This document shows, piece by piece, positions 1-9,267 of a stretch of DNA of 64,000 nucleotides. Origin of the DNA: RBG-16-49-21 sp040768125 (GTDB taxonomy: Bacteria; Spirochaetota; UBA4802; UBA5550); contig JAXGNG010000002.1 of assembly GCA_040768125.1 (NCBI GenBank), positions 434,001-498,000 of the forward strand. Direction: 5' to 3'. Numbering within the stretch: position 1 is the stretch's first letter; each line of letters starts with the position of its first letter. A program made the position numbers and the translations under genes. Under the pieces are notes generated by a model that did not search any database, had not been told where the DNA came from, and worked only from the letters and a program-made list of their open reading frames with translations.

Positions 1-820
1 GGTTGGCGATCGTGGCGTCGTCCATGACCATGGTGTCGCGCGAGAAAAGCCTGCGGGGGGGTTTGAGATGACCAATGGCTTTTTTGTGAGTATCCTTGAG
101 GTACTGGATGAGCGCCCCCGCGCTCATGATGTCGAGGTCATCGGTGATGCCGAGCCCGGAGGTTCCGGCGGTGCCGTAGGTTTCGCAGATCAGGTCGCGC
201 ATGAATTCAGTGTCGTAGAGCCAGTCGTTGATGCGGAAGATCGGTATCTCGCGCATTTTGAGGTACTCGATGAAGGGCTCCGACGCGGGGTCGTCACCGT
301 CCCGCACCACGGCCTCTTTGGGCCCGTATTTCATGATTTCCCCTCGGAAAAGATCGGGCGATTTCCCCGTCGAGGAAATGTAGAAATCGCCCGTCGACAC
401 ATCGACAAACGCCAGGGCGACGGTATCGCCGGCGATGATGACCGAAGCGAGATAGTTATTGTCATCGGACTGGAGCAGGTTGTCTTCTATCAGTGTTCCC
501 GGGGTTATCACCCTGACGACCTCGCGCTTCACCACGGGCCCGGACGAGGGCGCCGCTTCCATTTGCTCGCATATCGCGACGCGTCTTCCCGCCTTGATGA
601 GCCTGGCGATGTAACTTTCGGCCGCGTGGTAGGGGATGCCGCACATGGGAATATCGTTCTGCCTGGAGGTGAGGGCGATGTCGAGGATCTTCGACGCGTC
701 TTTCGCGTCATCGTAGAACATCTCGTAGAAATCACCCATCCGGAAAAAAAGGATCTCCTCGCGGTACTGCCGCTTCATGTCGAGAAACTGCTTCATGGCG
801 GGAGTGGTTTTCGATTCCAT
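1..820 (-). CDS. mutS: DNA mismatch repair protein MutS, N-terminal part (runs off left edge)
   Basis: Recognises base mismatches and small loops and starts methyl-directed or nick-directed mismatch repair. The minus-strand frame starting at ATG 820-818 reads MESKTTPAMKQFLDMKRQYR and continues with FFRMGDFYEMF, the domain I mismatch-binding motif (Phe-x-Glu), and IPYHAAESYIARLI, typical of MutS. The frame stays open to base 1, where it reads MVMDDATIAN, matching the start of the MutS core/lever region (usual family sequence LDDATRRNLEL). About 273 of roughly 850-900 residues are present; the ATPase domain lies outside the window. It starts 2 bp after the TPR/SPOR gene stop, so it is probably co-transcribed with it and miaB. 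Confidence in family is high. Confidence 0.93.
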   Translation of the reverse strand, partial: MESKTTPAMKQFLDMKRQYREEILFFRMGDFYEMFYDDAKDASKILDIALTSRQNDIPMCGIPYHAAESYIARLIKAGRRVAICEQMEAAPSSGPVVKREVVRVITPGTLIEDNLLQSDDNNYLASVIIAGDTVALAFVDVSTGDFYISSTGKSPDLFRGEIMKYGPKEAVVRDGDDPASEPFIEYLKMREIPIFRINDWLYDTEFMRDLICETYGTAGTSGLGITDDLDIMSAGALIQYLKDTHKKAIGHLKPPRRLFSRDTMVMDDATIAN

Positions 821-822
821 CG

Positions 823-1959
823 CTAATCCCCGTAGATATAGGCCCGCCTGCCTTCACCGGCGATGCGGACGATCCTTCCGTTGATGCCGAACTCCTCGGC
901 GAGCCTGATCCTGAGTTCCAGGGCCGATTCGTTGTCAGGAACCCTTCCAACGTAGAGCACGTATCCGCGCCTCAGCCGAACTGTCTGAAGGAAATCAAAT
1001 GAGCCAAGGAGAACGCGTATTTTTTTTACACCGCCTGCGGTGTCGAAGGGACCTATCGAGATGGAATAGAATGAAGCCGTCTCATCCCGCTCCGGGACCT
1101 CTTCGTGGGGCCGGATATCGAGCGTCTCCGTGCGTTCGATGATCCCCCGATCGGGAAGATAGGGCACCCTCCGGGGGCTGTGCCGAATGATGGCGTGGAT
1201 TCTGCCCTGCGCAACGGCGGCTTCGGGGGACTCGGGGAATCGTCCGAGCAGGTCGCTGTACGCAGAGTAGGATTCGTTGTACATCTTCTTTTGCTCGTAG
1301 AACTCCCCGAGCATGTAGAGCGTGGCCGGGTGGGCGTCCGATTCGGGATATCCTGTTGCGATCTGGCGGAGGGTGGTGATGTAATCCCGCGAGAAACCCG
1401 AGGACCGGCGATCAATGTAGGCGAGGATAAGGAGGCTCCTGGCCAGGCTTTCATACTCGTGGTTGCGCTCGATCAGCCTCCGGCATTCCCCCTCGGCGCG
1501 GTTGTAATTGCCTCGACGAATGAGGGATATGACGAGGAAAAGCGCGAAATCGTCATAATGGGAATTATCACGCAGTGACATGCCATCACGCGCCGCGTCC
1601 TCGAGATCACTCCACCGCGCCTGGAGGAAGTGGATTTCGCATACGCGGAACAGGACATGATCAAGCCGCGGATAGGAACGGTACCGTCTAGTAATGGTGC
1701 GGTACCGCGAAACCGCTTTTTCAGGCGAGGATTCTGTTTCGGCAATGACGAGATGAGCATCCGGGACATGGGGGCTCCGCGGGAACGATTCGATGAACCG
1801 CAATGAAAGGTTTCTCGCCTCGACGGCGCTGCCGCTTTTCAGCAGGGATTCGATGCGCCGAAATTCAGCGGTACCCGCCGGGTTGCCGGCAATCAGGGCG
1901 GGGGCGCCGAAGAGGATGACAATGGCGCTGAATAATAATGCATGCGCGGAGTTACGCAA
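823..1959 (-). CDS. TPR-repeat envelope protein with C-terminal SPOR domain
   Basis: Exported 378-aa protein of unknown exact role. A hydrophobic signal segment (residues about 7-24) ends near ALIAGNP and could be cleaved. The middle (about 30-250) consists of helical TPR/YbgF-like repeats such as SDAHPATLYMLGEFYEQKKM. The last about 80 residues (FYSISIGPFDTAGGVKK to GRIVRIAG) fit a SPOR domain, which binds denuded peptidoglycan in other bacteria. The start is TTG at 1959-1957, because no ATG or GTG lies suitably in frame; AGGGGGG sits 6 bp upstream. The TTG overlaps the miaB stop (TTGCGTAA), which indicates translational coupling. Inference: a periplasmic cell-wall-associated protein. No recognised orthologue name. 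Confidence 0.78.
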   Translation of the reverse strand: MRNSAHALLFSAIVILFGAPALIAGNPAGTAEFRRIESLLKSGSAVEARNLSLRFIESFPRSPHVPDAHLVIAETESSPEKAVSRYRTITRRYRSYPRLDHVLFRVCEIHFLQARWSDLEDAARDGMSLRDNSHYDDFALFLVISLIRRGNYNRAEGECRRLIERNHEYESLARSLLILAYIDRRSSGFSRDYITTLRQIATGYPESDAHPATLYMLGEFYEQKKMYNESYSAYSDLLGRFPESPEAAVAQGRIHAIIRHSPRRVPYLPDRGIIERTETLDIRPHEEVPERDETASFYSISIGPFDTAGGVKKIRVLLGSFDFLQTVRLRRGYVLYVGRVPDNESALELRIRLAEEFGINGRIVRIAGEGRRAYIYGD

Positions 1960-3274
1960 GCCGCGCCCCCCTGAGGGTCGTCCCGCGCACTCCGATGACG
2001 CGGATCCTCAGCTTCCTTCCGAAATCCTCGGCGGTCCCGGGCACCACCGCCACGTGGTTGAGGAATGTTTTCCCCATTACTTTTTCCGATGATTTCTTGC
2101 TGAATTTTTCCACGATGACCTCTTCTTCGCGGTCAATCCTTTCGTTAAGTTTCTGGGAGGATATGCGACGCTGCACCTCGATAAGCCTCCTGAGCCGCTC
2201 AAGTTTTTCAGGCCGCGTGAGGGACTCGCGCATTGAGTACGCCGGGGTTCCGGATCGCGGGGAATAGGCGTAGGTAAAGGCGTCGTCGAAGCGTATCGTT
2301 TCCACGGCGTTAAGGGTTGCCTCGAAATCATCAGCGGTTTCACCGGGAAACCCGACGATGAGGTCCGTAGAGAGGGCGCAGCTATCCAGGATTGACCGCG
2401 CCGCGGCGACTATCTTCATGTATTCAGAAAAGGTATAACGGCGGTTCATCATGGAGAGGACCCTGTCGGATCCACTCTGGAGTGGGAGGTGAATGGACCT
2501 CGATATGTTCGGGTGATCACGTATGACCTTAAGAATTTCTACCGGGAAATCGGCGGGGTGGGAGGTGAGGAATCCGATTCTTTCAATGCCCGGGACCTCC
2601 GCGGCGGTTGCGAGAAGGCGGTGGAAGGGTATGTCGCCGGTATCAATGCCGTACTGGTTGACGTTCTGGCCGAGGAGTGTGATCTCGCGGATACCTTTCC
2701 CTGCGAGGTCTCGTATATGCGCACGTATTTGTTCCGAGGGAAAGGAGATCAGCCTGCCCCTTACGAAGGGGACGATGCAGTAGGAGCAGAAGTTCTCACA
2801 GCCGTGCGTGATGGTCACCCAGCTGTGCCACGGCGGCCCGCCGATACGATCGTTGACGGTCGGGACTACGCGAGGGGAAAAGTCCTCCGTTTTTTGGGAG
2901 AGGTGCGCCCCGGGGGAGGGGTTATCAATGTACGCCCTGGCGAGACTTCCGATAGAGGGCGACTGGTAGGGACCCACGGCGATATCAGCCGTCCCCTCGT
3001 CGATAAGACGACGGCCGATCCGCTGGGCCATGCAGCCGGCGATCACGACGATGCGGCCATTCTTTCCGCCCTGCTTCGCAAGTGACCGGATCCGTGAAAG
3101 GGCCCTCTGCTCGGCGTGATCGCGCACGGAACAGGTGTTGAAAATGACGATATCGGCAGATGAAGCGTCGGGGGCGGGGATGAATGAAGCTTCCCTCATG
3201 GAAAGGGCCATGAGCTCAGAGTCATGTTTATTCATCTGGCACCCGAAGGTCTCGATGTGGTAGGTTGTTCCCAT
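1952..3274 (-). CDS. miaB: tRNA-2-methylthio-N6-isopentenyladenosine37 synthase MiaB
   Basis: Radical SAM methylthiotransferase that adds the 2-methylthio group to i6A37 of tRNAs. The N-terminal UPF0004 domain has three cluster cysteines (in IETFGCQMN, IFNTCSV and VIAGCMAQR). The radical SAM motif CxxxCxxC is in HGCENFCSYCIVPFVRG, and a C-terminal TRAM domain follows. The 440-aa length from MGTTYHIETFGC is normal. An in-frame start at 3361 would add 29 residues, but family members begin close to the YxxETFGCQMN motif, so 3274 is preferred. First gene of a minus-strand operon with the TPR/SPOR gene and mutS; the downstream TTG start overlaps its stop. MtaB or RimO are less likely, given the IETFGCQMNKHDSE signature. 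Confidence 0.92.
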   Translation of the reverse strand: MGTTYHIETFGCQMNKHDSELMALSMREASFIPAPDASSADIVIFNTCSVRDHAEQRALSRIRSLAKQGGKNGRIVVIAGCMAQRIGRRLIDEGTADIAVGPYQSPSIGSLARAYIDNPSPGAHLSQKTEDFSPRVVPTVNDRIGGPPWHSWVTITHGCENFCSYCIVPFVRGRLISFPSEQIRAHIRDLAGKGIREITLLGQNVNQYGIDTGDIPFHRLLATAAEVPGIERIGFLTSHPADFPVEILKVIRDHPNISRSIHLPLQSGSDRVLSMMNRRYTFSEYMKIVAAARSILDSCALSTDLIVGFPGETADDFEATLNAVETIRFDDAFTYAYSPRSGTPAYSMRESLTRPEKLERLRRLIEVQRRISSQKLNERIDREEEVIVEKFSKKSSEKVMGKTFLNHVAVVPGTAEDFGRKLRIRVIGVRGTTLRGARLA

Positions 3275-3525
3275 GGTCAGGCGATTCCCCGTAGTAGCGA
3301 CCCGTTCATCGTGTCCCGGACGGCTCATGCGACCCGATAAGTAGGCGTGGCGCGCCTTCAAAAATCAAGAATATTTTTTACGATGAGTGCCCCGGGTCCA
3401 TCCCGGGACAAGCCGGTTTTTTTATTGAATTTTCATCTGCCGGGGGTTATATTGACTTCATGGAACGCGGCCGCGAGAGGATGCCGGTTCCATGTCACAA
3501 ACGCCGCGCAGGGAGGGAGGCGAGT

Positions 3526-3690
3526 ATGGCGATACAGAAGATTGAGAAGCCCCAGGTTCAGCCCGGGGTGATGGAAAACTACGACAGGTTCAACAAGGAA
3601 CGGATTGAGCGGGTTACCACCGGTAAAAACGACCAGGCCGAGGAGGCGAAGGCGGTCAACAAGGGATGGAGGATAGACACGAAGGCATAA
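3526..3690 (+). CDS. small hydrophilic protein, 54 aa, unknown function
   Basis: Short frame starting MAIQKIEKPQVQPGVMENYD and ending WRIDTKA. A strong ribosome binding site (GGGAGGGAGG at 3511-3520) lies 5 bp before the ATG at 3526 and decides the start; the frame is open further upstream but has no other good start signal. The protein is highly charged, with no membrane segment, signal or cysteine. It lies alone between divergent miaB and the convergent ferredoxin gene. No family recognised; support is the RBS and protein-like composition only. Confidence 0.55.
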   Translation: MAIQKIEKPQVQPGVMENYDRFNKERIERVTTGKNDQAEEAKAVNKGWRIDTKA

Positions 3691-3938
3691 CTGGGAACGG
3701 GAGACGGTTTTTCCCGGTGGCAGTACCCCGATGATTGCCTCCTCCGGTATTCCGCGCGGTTCGAGAACAATGAACGGTCAGGGTTCCGAAGAGGGATCGA
3801 CCCGGTAAGGCGCCGTCGTTACGATGCGCGCCATTTTTATTGCCATTAACTTCACGATCTTCCCGTGCCTTCGTAGATGAACGCCGTAAAAAAATGCATG
3901 CGGGACTGTTGCGCGGAACTGAACCGGCGGAAAGATGA

Positions 3939-4763
3939 TTATTCGATAGTGATCCGGCTGCGCAGGCGTCCCGTCAGTTCATTCACCGCTTCCTCGATAT
4001 CGTCCACCCCGATCGATATGGCCTTTTCAGGGCATGCAGAGGCGCAGAGCCCGCATCCCTTGCAGAGGGTGTCGTCGTGGATAGCGATTCCATCCGATAT
4101 CGTGATGGCCCGGGTGAAGCAGGCATCGGCGCATGTGCCGCAGCCTTTGCAGAGCGACGGATCGACCGTCAGACGGAGTCCCCTGAGGCGCACCAGGGAA
4201 TTCCTGACCTCGCCGGGGAAAAAACGCGCGGACTTGAAGATCGTGCAGCAGCATGGACAGCAGAAGCAGATCGTGAGGGACCTGCCGGTATTCGGCGTGC
4301 CGTAAAAAAAATCATCCATGCGCACGCGCCCGAGCATCGGGATCAGGCCGAGCCCCACCATTTTCCGCGCGTGGTCAAGCGCCTCCTCGACGGTGCGGGG
4401 AGTGGCGATGTGGGGATCGAGATGGCGCGTGCCCTCGCCGAGGTGGAGGCACGCGTTCTCCACGGGATAGAGTACGCATCCCTCCGATTCCCTGCAGGTG
4501 CAACGGTTGATGGTGACCCTGTGCGATGACTTTCGTATCAGCGCCTCGAGAATCAGTTCCGGGAGAAAGGAGCTTCCGGACCCCTGGATCTCCCTGTTTA
4601 CGGGGATGTGCGTCACGTTGAAATTCTTTCCGGTGAAGAGGGGCCTCACCATGCGATAAAGGATGGGGCCCACCAGGGGCCAGCCGGTCATTTTCGCGCT
4701 CAGTGTCGTGAGTGGCCAGATGATCCTGAGAAAATTGAGCCACCAGGAGGGACGTTTTTTCAT
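3939..4763 (-). CDS. 4Fe-4S dicluster ferredoxin-type protein
   Basis: A 274-aa iron-sulfur protein. Two C-terminal CxxCxxCxxxC motifs are visible, C205-C208-C211-C215 (CKGCGTCADAC) and C234-C237-C240-C244 (CKGCGLCASACPEK), so it should carry two [4Fe-4S] clusters. The middle has additional cysteines in RCTCRESEGC (about 88-96) and CFCCPCCC (166-173), which resemble the cysteine-rich half of spirochaete and deltaproteobacterial ferredoxin-like proteins and may bind another metal centre. The N-terminus (about 8-40) is moderately hydrophobic but not a clear signal. It diverges from gcvT across about 216 bp. Electron partner unknown. Confidence 0.8.
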   Translation of the reverse strand: MKKRPSWWLNFLRIIWPLTTLSAKMTGWPLVGPILYRMVRPLFTGKNFNVTHIPVNREIQGSGSSFLPELILEALIRKSSHRVTINRCTCRESEGCVLYPVENACLHLGEGTRHLDPHIATPRTVEEALDHARKMVGLGLIPMLGRVRMDDFFYGTPNTGRSLTICFCCPCCCTIFKSARFFPGEVRNSLVRLRGLRLTVDPSLCKGCGTCADACFTRAITISDGIAIHDDTLCKGCGLCASACPEKAISIGVDDIEEAVNELTGRLRSRITIE

Positions 4764-4862
4764 GTCTATGCCTTTTGTTGGAATGCCAGCGTACCTACAC
4801 TATGGAGGCAGGGGCGAAATGGTCAAGATTAAAAGAAAAAATCATACGACATAAAATTTAAC

Positions 4863-4891
4863 TTGTCTTTTTCAAGAAATCGGTTAAAATT
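4863..4891 (+). promoter_or_regulatory. possible sigma70 promoter of the glycine-cleavage operon
   Basis: TTGTCT at 4863-4868, 17-bp spacer, AAAATT at 4886-4891, in an AT-rich part of the 216-bp gap before gcvT. The -10 matches poorly, so this is only a candidate. I looked for a tandem glycine riboswitch in this leader and did not recognise one. Confidence 0.28.
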
Positions 4892-4979
4892 TTGATTCTG
4901 CGTGTGATATCTGATTGCGCGATACCCTTTGGCGCCCGCTCCCCCACGGGCCGGTCGCTATTTCTCGGCGGTTTGAACG

Positions 4980-6071
4980 ATGGATCCCATGGAAAGAAAA
5001 ACCCCGCTTTTTGATGAGCATGTACGCCTGGGGGCGCTCATGGCGCCCTTCGCGGGCTGGCAGATGCCCATTCATTACGGGAGCATACTCGACGAGGCCA
5101 GGCACACCAGGGCCGCGGTTTCCCTTTTCGACATCTCTCACATGGGTGAGTTCATCGTCCGCGAGGAGCCGGGCGCATCCTCCCTCGATTACGCGATCAC
5201 CATTCCGGTCACATCCATGCGCACCGGCCGTTGTAAATATGGCTTTTTGCTGAACGAGAAGGGCTGTTTTCTCGATGATCTTATTGCCTACCGCCTCGGG
5301 GATGATGAGTGGATGCTCGTGGTGAACGCATCGAACGAGGCGAGGGATTTCGATTCCATTCGATCACTGCTTTCCGACGCGTCATCCATAACGAACATTT
5401 CGTCGGAGATCCTGAAACTCGATCTGCAGGGTCCCATGTCTCGCGACGTTCTCATAGATGTGGCGGGGAAGGGCATCGCGGCGCTCTCGTACTTCGGTTT
5501 CGCTCAATTTGAACTGTTCGGCGCATCATGCGTGATAAGCAGGACAGGCTATACCGGTGAACTCGGATACGAAATCTACAGCAACCCGGAAGTGGGCGCC
5601 TTGCTCTGGGCGGAACTGCTGAAACGGCCCGAGGTGCGCCCCGCGGGACTCGGGGCGCGCGATATTCTGCGTCTTGAAATGGGTCTGCCCCTTTACGGAC
5701 ACGAGCTTGACGAGAACACGACGCCCGTGGAAGCGGGAATGGAGCGCTTCCTCGACATGGGAAAGGAATTCAACGGGAAGGAGGCAGTTCAGAAAGGGCT
5801 AGCCGAGGGCGCCCGAAGAAGGCTCGTCGGCATTCTCGCAGAGGGGCGGAGGACGCCGCGGCACGAGAACCATCTCATCTGGGATGGCCGCAGGGCGGGT
5901 GTCGTGACCAGCGGCGCGTTTTCCCCGCACCTGGGGCGGGGAATAGCCATGGGGTACATAGAAACGGGAGGGAGCGGTCGCGGCACCGCCGTCACGGTCG
6001 ATACGGGGAAGGGAGATTTCCCCGCTGTCATCGAGACGTTTCCCTTTATCACTAAAACTTCAATAAAATAA
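4980..6071 (+). CDS. gcvT: glycine cleavage system T protein (aminomethyltransferase)
   Basis: Transfers the methylene group from aminomethyl-lipoyl-GcvH to tetrahydrofolate, releasing ammonia. The 363-aa product has normal family length and the typical start PLFDEHVRLGALMAPFAGWQMPIHY, the DISHMGEF block, SRTGYTGELGYEIY, GLGARDILRLEMGLPLYGHE, and the C-terminal barrel ending with the GRGIAMGYI region. Two close ATGs (4980 and 4989) are possible, and neither has a strong Shine-Dalgarno. First gene of a seven-gene plus-strand operon; gcvH follows after 18 bp. Confidence 0.95.
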   Translation: MDPMERKTPLFDEHVRLGALMAPFAGWQMPIHYGSILDEARHTRAAVSLFDISHMGEFIVREEPGASSLDYAITIPVTSMRTGRCKYGFLLNEKGCFLDDLIAYRLGDDEWMLVVNASNEARDFDSIRSLLSDASSITNISSEILKLDLQGPMSRDVLIDVAGKGIAALSYFGFAQFELFGASCVISRTGYTGELGYEIYSNPEVGALLWAELLKRPEVRPAGLGARDILRLEMGLPLYGHELDENTTPVEAGMERFLDMGKEFNGKEAVQKGLAEGARRRLVGILAEGRRTPRHENHLIWDGRRAGVVTSGAFSPHLGRGIAMGYIETGGSGRGTAVTVDTGKGDFPAVIETFPFITKTSIK

Positions 6072-6089
6072 CCGGAGGCGCGACACGCC

Positions 6090-6482
6090 ATGGAGATTTC
6101 TGTTCCTGACGGGTATCTGTTCACGAAAGAGCATGAGTGGGCCAAAATCGAAGGGAAGAAGGCGAAGGTGGGAATCACCGATTACGCTCAGCAGAAGCTG
6201 GGTGACATCACCTTCGTGGAGCCGACGGAGGTCGGAAAGGAGGTGAAGCAGTTCGGTTTTCTCACGGGCATTGAATCGGTCAAGGCGGCGAGCGATATTT
6301 ACGCTCCCCTGTCGGGAAGGATCGACGCGTTCAATGACGCCCTGGAAGGCGCTCCCGAACTGGTCAACTCATCATGTTATGAGGGCGGCTGGATCGCCGA
6401 GATCGAACTATCCGATCCCGACGAGTCGAAGGGGCTTATGGATGCGGCGGCATACCGCGCTTACGCCAAGGGGCTCGAATAG
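6090..6482 (+). CDS. gcvH: glycine cleavage system H protein (lipoyl carrier)
   Basis: Carries the lipoyl arm that shuttles the aminomethyl group between the P, T and L proteins. 130 aa, normal length. The lipoylation site is K65 in GIESVKAASDIYAP, the invariant ESVKA motif. GGAGG precedes the ATG by about 12 bp. The same operon encodes octanoyltransferase and lipoyl synthase, so this lysine is probably modified by the products of genes 3 kb downstream. gcvPA starts 2 bp after the stop. Confidence 0.96.
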   Translation: MEISVPDGYLFTKEHEWAKIEGKKAKVGITDYAQQKLGDITFVEPTEVGKEVKQFGFLTGIESVKAASDIYAPLSGRIDAFNDALEGAPELVNSSCYEGGWIAEIELSDPDESKGLMDAAAYRAYAKGLE

Positions 6483-6484
6483 AC

Positions 6485-7819
6485 ATGGCGGGATTCACTC
6501 CCCATACGGATGAAGAGGTACGGGCGATGCTCGATGCCATTGGAGTCGCATCCATGGCGGATCTATTCGCGGTGATTCCGGAGTCCCTCAGGACAAAGTC
6601 CTTTGCCATCCCTTCCGGCATATCGGAAAACGAGGCCCAGGGATTTCTCGCTGACCTTGCGGGGAGGAACCGATCGGATTACATTTGTTTCGCGGGGGGC
6701 GGATACTACGACCACTTTATACCCTCGGCGGTTGACGCCGTGTCGTCCCGTTCCGAGTTCGTCACGGCCTACACGCCCTACCAGGCCGAGGCGTCCCAGG
6801 GGACCCTCTGCGCGATATTCGAATACCAGACCATGATCGCCCGCATCACGGGGATGGAGTACGCCAACGCGTCGCTTTACGACGGCGGCACCGCCCTCTA
6901 CGAGGCCGTGGTGATGGCCCTCCGGGCGACGGGGAGGAGAAAGATCGTCGTGGACGCGGGCGTGAATCCCCTCCACAGGCGTATACTCGCCACCCATCTT
7001 GTGAACATAGACACGGAGATCGTCGTGGCCGATCTCGCGGACATCCATCCGGACATGAAGAAGCTGGAATCCCTCCTGGATGGGGATACGGCTGCCCTGG
7101 TTGCGCAGAATCCAAACTTTTTCGGGGCACTGCACGATTACGAGGTGGTTTTCGATAAGGCCCGTTCCCTCGGCGTGGTGGGCATACTTTCGTTTTATCC
7201 GCTTTCTCTCGGAATCCTGCGGACACCCGGGGAAATGAAGGCGGATATCGCCGTGGGAGAGGGACAGTCCCTCGGGCTTCCACTCTCCTTCGGAGGGCCC
7301 TATCTCGGCCTCATGGGCGTGAGCGGGAAATACCTCAGGAAAATGCCCGGAAGGATCGTCGGTGAAACCATTGACCGAAACGGCCGCCGCGCCTTCGTCC
7401 TCACCCTTCAGGCCCGTGAGCAGCATATCCGCAGGGAGAAGGCGACGTCGAACATATGCTCGAACCAGGCGCTCTGCGCGCTCAGGGCCGTGATCTATCT
7501 TTCGCTTATGGGCCGCGAGGGTTTCAGGAACACGGCCCTGCTGAACCTCGAGCGCACGGAATACTGCAAGAAGAGTATACGGGAGATCCCGGGCGTGTCC
7601 GTAAAAGAGGGGCCCACCTTCAACGAATTCACCGTTGAGCTCCCTGACCGGGCCGACGCCGTCGTCGGTCGGATGCGGGAAGAGGGGTATGTCGCGGGGA
7701 TACCCGCGTCTCTCTTTTTCGAGGGACGGGAAAAGGAACTGATAATCGCCGTCACCGAAAAGCGCCGCGCGGGAGAAATCGAAGGCTTCACCGAGGCCCT
7801 CCGGAAGGTGCTGTCATGA
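6485..7819 (+). CDS. gcvPA: glycine dehydrogenase (decarboxylating) subunit 1
   Basis: N-terminal half of the split P protein, which with GcvPB decarboxylates glycine on pyridoxal phosphate and loads the residue onto lipoyl-GcvH. The 444-aa product begins with FTPHTDEEVRAMLDAIG and has the typical YTPYQAEASQGTLCAIFEYQ block, ANASLYDGGTALYEA, and the C-terminal ATSNICSNQALCALRA segment. This subunit lacks the PLP lysine, as expected. The two-subunit form is usual in Firmicutes, Thermotoga and many spirochaetes and delta lineages. Its end overlaps the gcvPB start by 4 bp (ATGA). Confidence 0.95.
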   Translation: MAGFTPHTDEEVRAMLDAIGVASMADLFAVIPESLRTKSFAIPSGISENEAQGFLADLAGRNRSDYICFAGGGYYDHFIPSAVDAVSSRSEFVTAYTPYQAEASQGTLCAIFEYQTMIARITGMEYANASLYDGGTALYEAVVMALRATGRRKIVVDAGVNPLHRRILATHLVNIDTEIVVADLADIHPDMKKLESLLDGDTAALVAQNPNFFGALHDYEVVFDKARSLGVVGILSFYPLSLGILRTPGEMKADIAVGEGQSLGLPLSFGGPYLGLMGVSGKYLRKMPGRIVGETIDRNGRRAFVLTLQAREQHIRREKATSNICSNQALCALRAVIYLSLMGREGFRNTALLNLERTEYCKKSIREIPGVSVKEGPTFNEFTVELPDRADAVVGRMREEGYVAGIPASLFFEGREKELIIAVTEKRRAGEIEGFTEALRKVLS

Positions 7820-9267
7820 GAACAATTTTTGAAAAGAGCGTTCCCGGCAGGGCCGGAGTCAGTGCGGGGGGCACCTCGATCAGCGCGAAGAAGGTGCTGG
7901 GCGAATCCTGCCTCAGGAAAACGGAAAACGGGCTTCCGGAGGTTTCGGAGCTTGACGTGGTGAGGCATTACGTGCGACTGTCCCAGGGGAATTTTTCGGT
8001 GGACACAAATTTCTATCCCCTCGGCTCATGCACCATGAAATACAACCCGAAGGTCAACGAGGCGGTATCGGCGCTTCCCGGCTTCGCAGGCCTGCATCCC
8101 TTCATGGCCTACCTGGCCGGGGATTCGGTACAGGGGGCCCTGGAACTGGTATTCCGCCTTTCCCAACTGCTGGCCGAGGTGACCGGCATGAAAGGGGTCA
8201 CCACCCAGCCCTACGCGGGTGCCCACGGCGAGCTCACGGGAATTCTCATGATGGCGGCGTATCACCGTAGCCGTGGCAACAGCAAGAAATACGTGATCGT
8301 TCCCGAGGAGGCCCACGGGACAAACCCTGCAAGCGCCGCCATGGGCGGGTACTCGGTAATCTCGATTCCCGTGGACAGCCAGGGCGGCATGGATGTGGGA
8401 CTGTTCAAGGAGAAGATAAACGATGAGGTCGCCGGGGTCATGCTGACGGTTCCGAATACCCTGGGGCTCTTCCCCGGGGGATTGGATGAGATAGTGAAAA
8501 CCGCCCGAAAGCACGATGCGCTGCTTTATAACGACGGGGCCAACCTGAACGCGATTCTCGGCAAGGCGCGCCCGGGGGATATCGGCTTCGACATCGTGCA
8601 CATGAACCTTCACAAGACCTTCTCAACGCCCCACGGGGGCGGTGGACCCGGTTCGGGCGTCGTGGCGGTATCGGAAAAGCTTCTCGATTTCCTGCCCGTT
8701 CCCGCGATTCGCCGGGACAGCAAGGGGAGCTATTATCCTGACTTCGAAGCTCCTCTCACCATCGGCCCCGTCGCCTCCTTCTTTGGGAATTTCGCAGTTC
8801 TCGTGAGGGCCTTTTCCTATATCACGATGCTGGGCCGCGAGGGGCTCATTGACGTGTCGGAAAAGGCGGTACTTAACGCGAATTACATCAGGGTGAAATT
8901 AAGGGATTATTTCGATCTGCCCCATGACAGGATCTGCATGCATGAATGCGTCTTTTCGGCGGGTCGCCAGGCGCGGGAAAGCGGGGTCCATGCCGTGGAC
9001 ATCGCAAAGGCGCTTATCGAAAGGGGATTTCATCCCCCCACGGTCTACTTCCCCCTGGTGGTCGAGGAGGCGATGATGATCGAGCCGACGGAGACTGAAT
9101 CGAAGGAGACCATCGACGCGTTCATCGATGCCATGATAGAGATCGCCGACCTGGCCAAAACCGACCCGGACCGCATACTGAATGCCCCGGGCAACACCAC
9201 CGTCACGCGCCCCGACGAGACCAGGGCCGCCCGTGAATTGAAGCTGACATGTCGCAGGGACGACTGA
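7816..9267 (+). CDS. gcvPB: glycine dehydrogenase (decarboxylating) subunit 2
   Basis: C-terminal, PLP-binding half of the split P protein. The Schiff-base lysine is K267 in HMNLHKTFSTPHGGGGPGSG, the glycine-rich loop of P proteins. Other family blocks are FYPLGSCTMKYNPK (about 66-79), QPYAGAHGEL, EEAHGTNPASAAMGGY and the C-terminal PTETESKETIDAF. 483 aa, normal length. The downstream lipM starts 19 bp inside this gene, so translation is tightly coupled. Confidence 0.96.
   Translation: MRTIFEKSVPGRAGVSAGGTSISAKKVLGESCLRKTENGLPEVSELDVVRHYVRLSQGNFSVDTNFYPLGSCTMKYNPKVNEAVSALPGFAGLHPFMAYLAGDSVQGALELVFRLSQLLAEVTGMKGVTTQPYAGAHGELTGILMMAAYHRSRGNSKKYVIVPEEAHGTNPASAAMGGYSVISIPVDSQGGMDVGLFKEKINDEVAGVMLTVPNTLGLFPGGLDEIVKTARKHDALLYNDGANLNAILGKARPGDIGFDIVHMNLHKTFSTPHGGGGPGSGVVAVSEKLLDFLPVPAIRRDSKGSYYPDFEAPLTIGPVASFFGNFAVLVRAFSYITMLGREGLIDVSEKAVLNANYIRVKLRDYFDLPHDRICMHECVFSAGRQARESGVHAVDIAKALIERGFHPPTVYFPLVVEEAMMIEPTETESKETIDAFIDAMIEIADLAKTDPDRILNAPGNTTVTRPDETRAARELKLTCRRDD

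Noticed and set aside
68..826. Plus-strand open frame of 252 codons opposite mutS
   Set aside because: The complementary strand encodes an intact MutS N-terminus with family motifs. The plus frame is a high-GC shadow without RBS or recognisable domain.
4764..4979. Glycine riboswitch before gcvT
   Set aside because: I looked for the tandem aptamer helices in the 216-bp leader and saw no convincing match.
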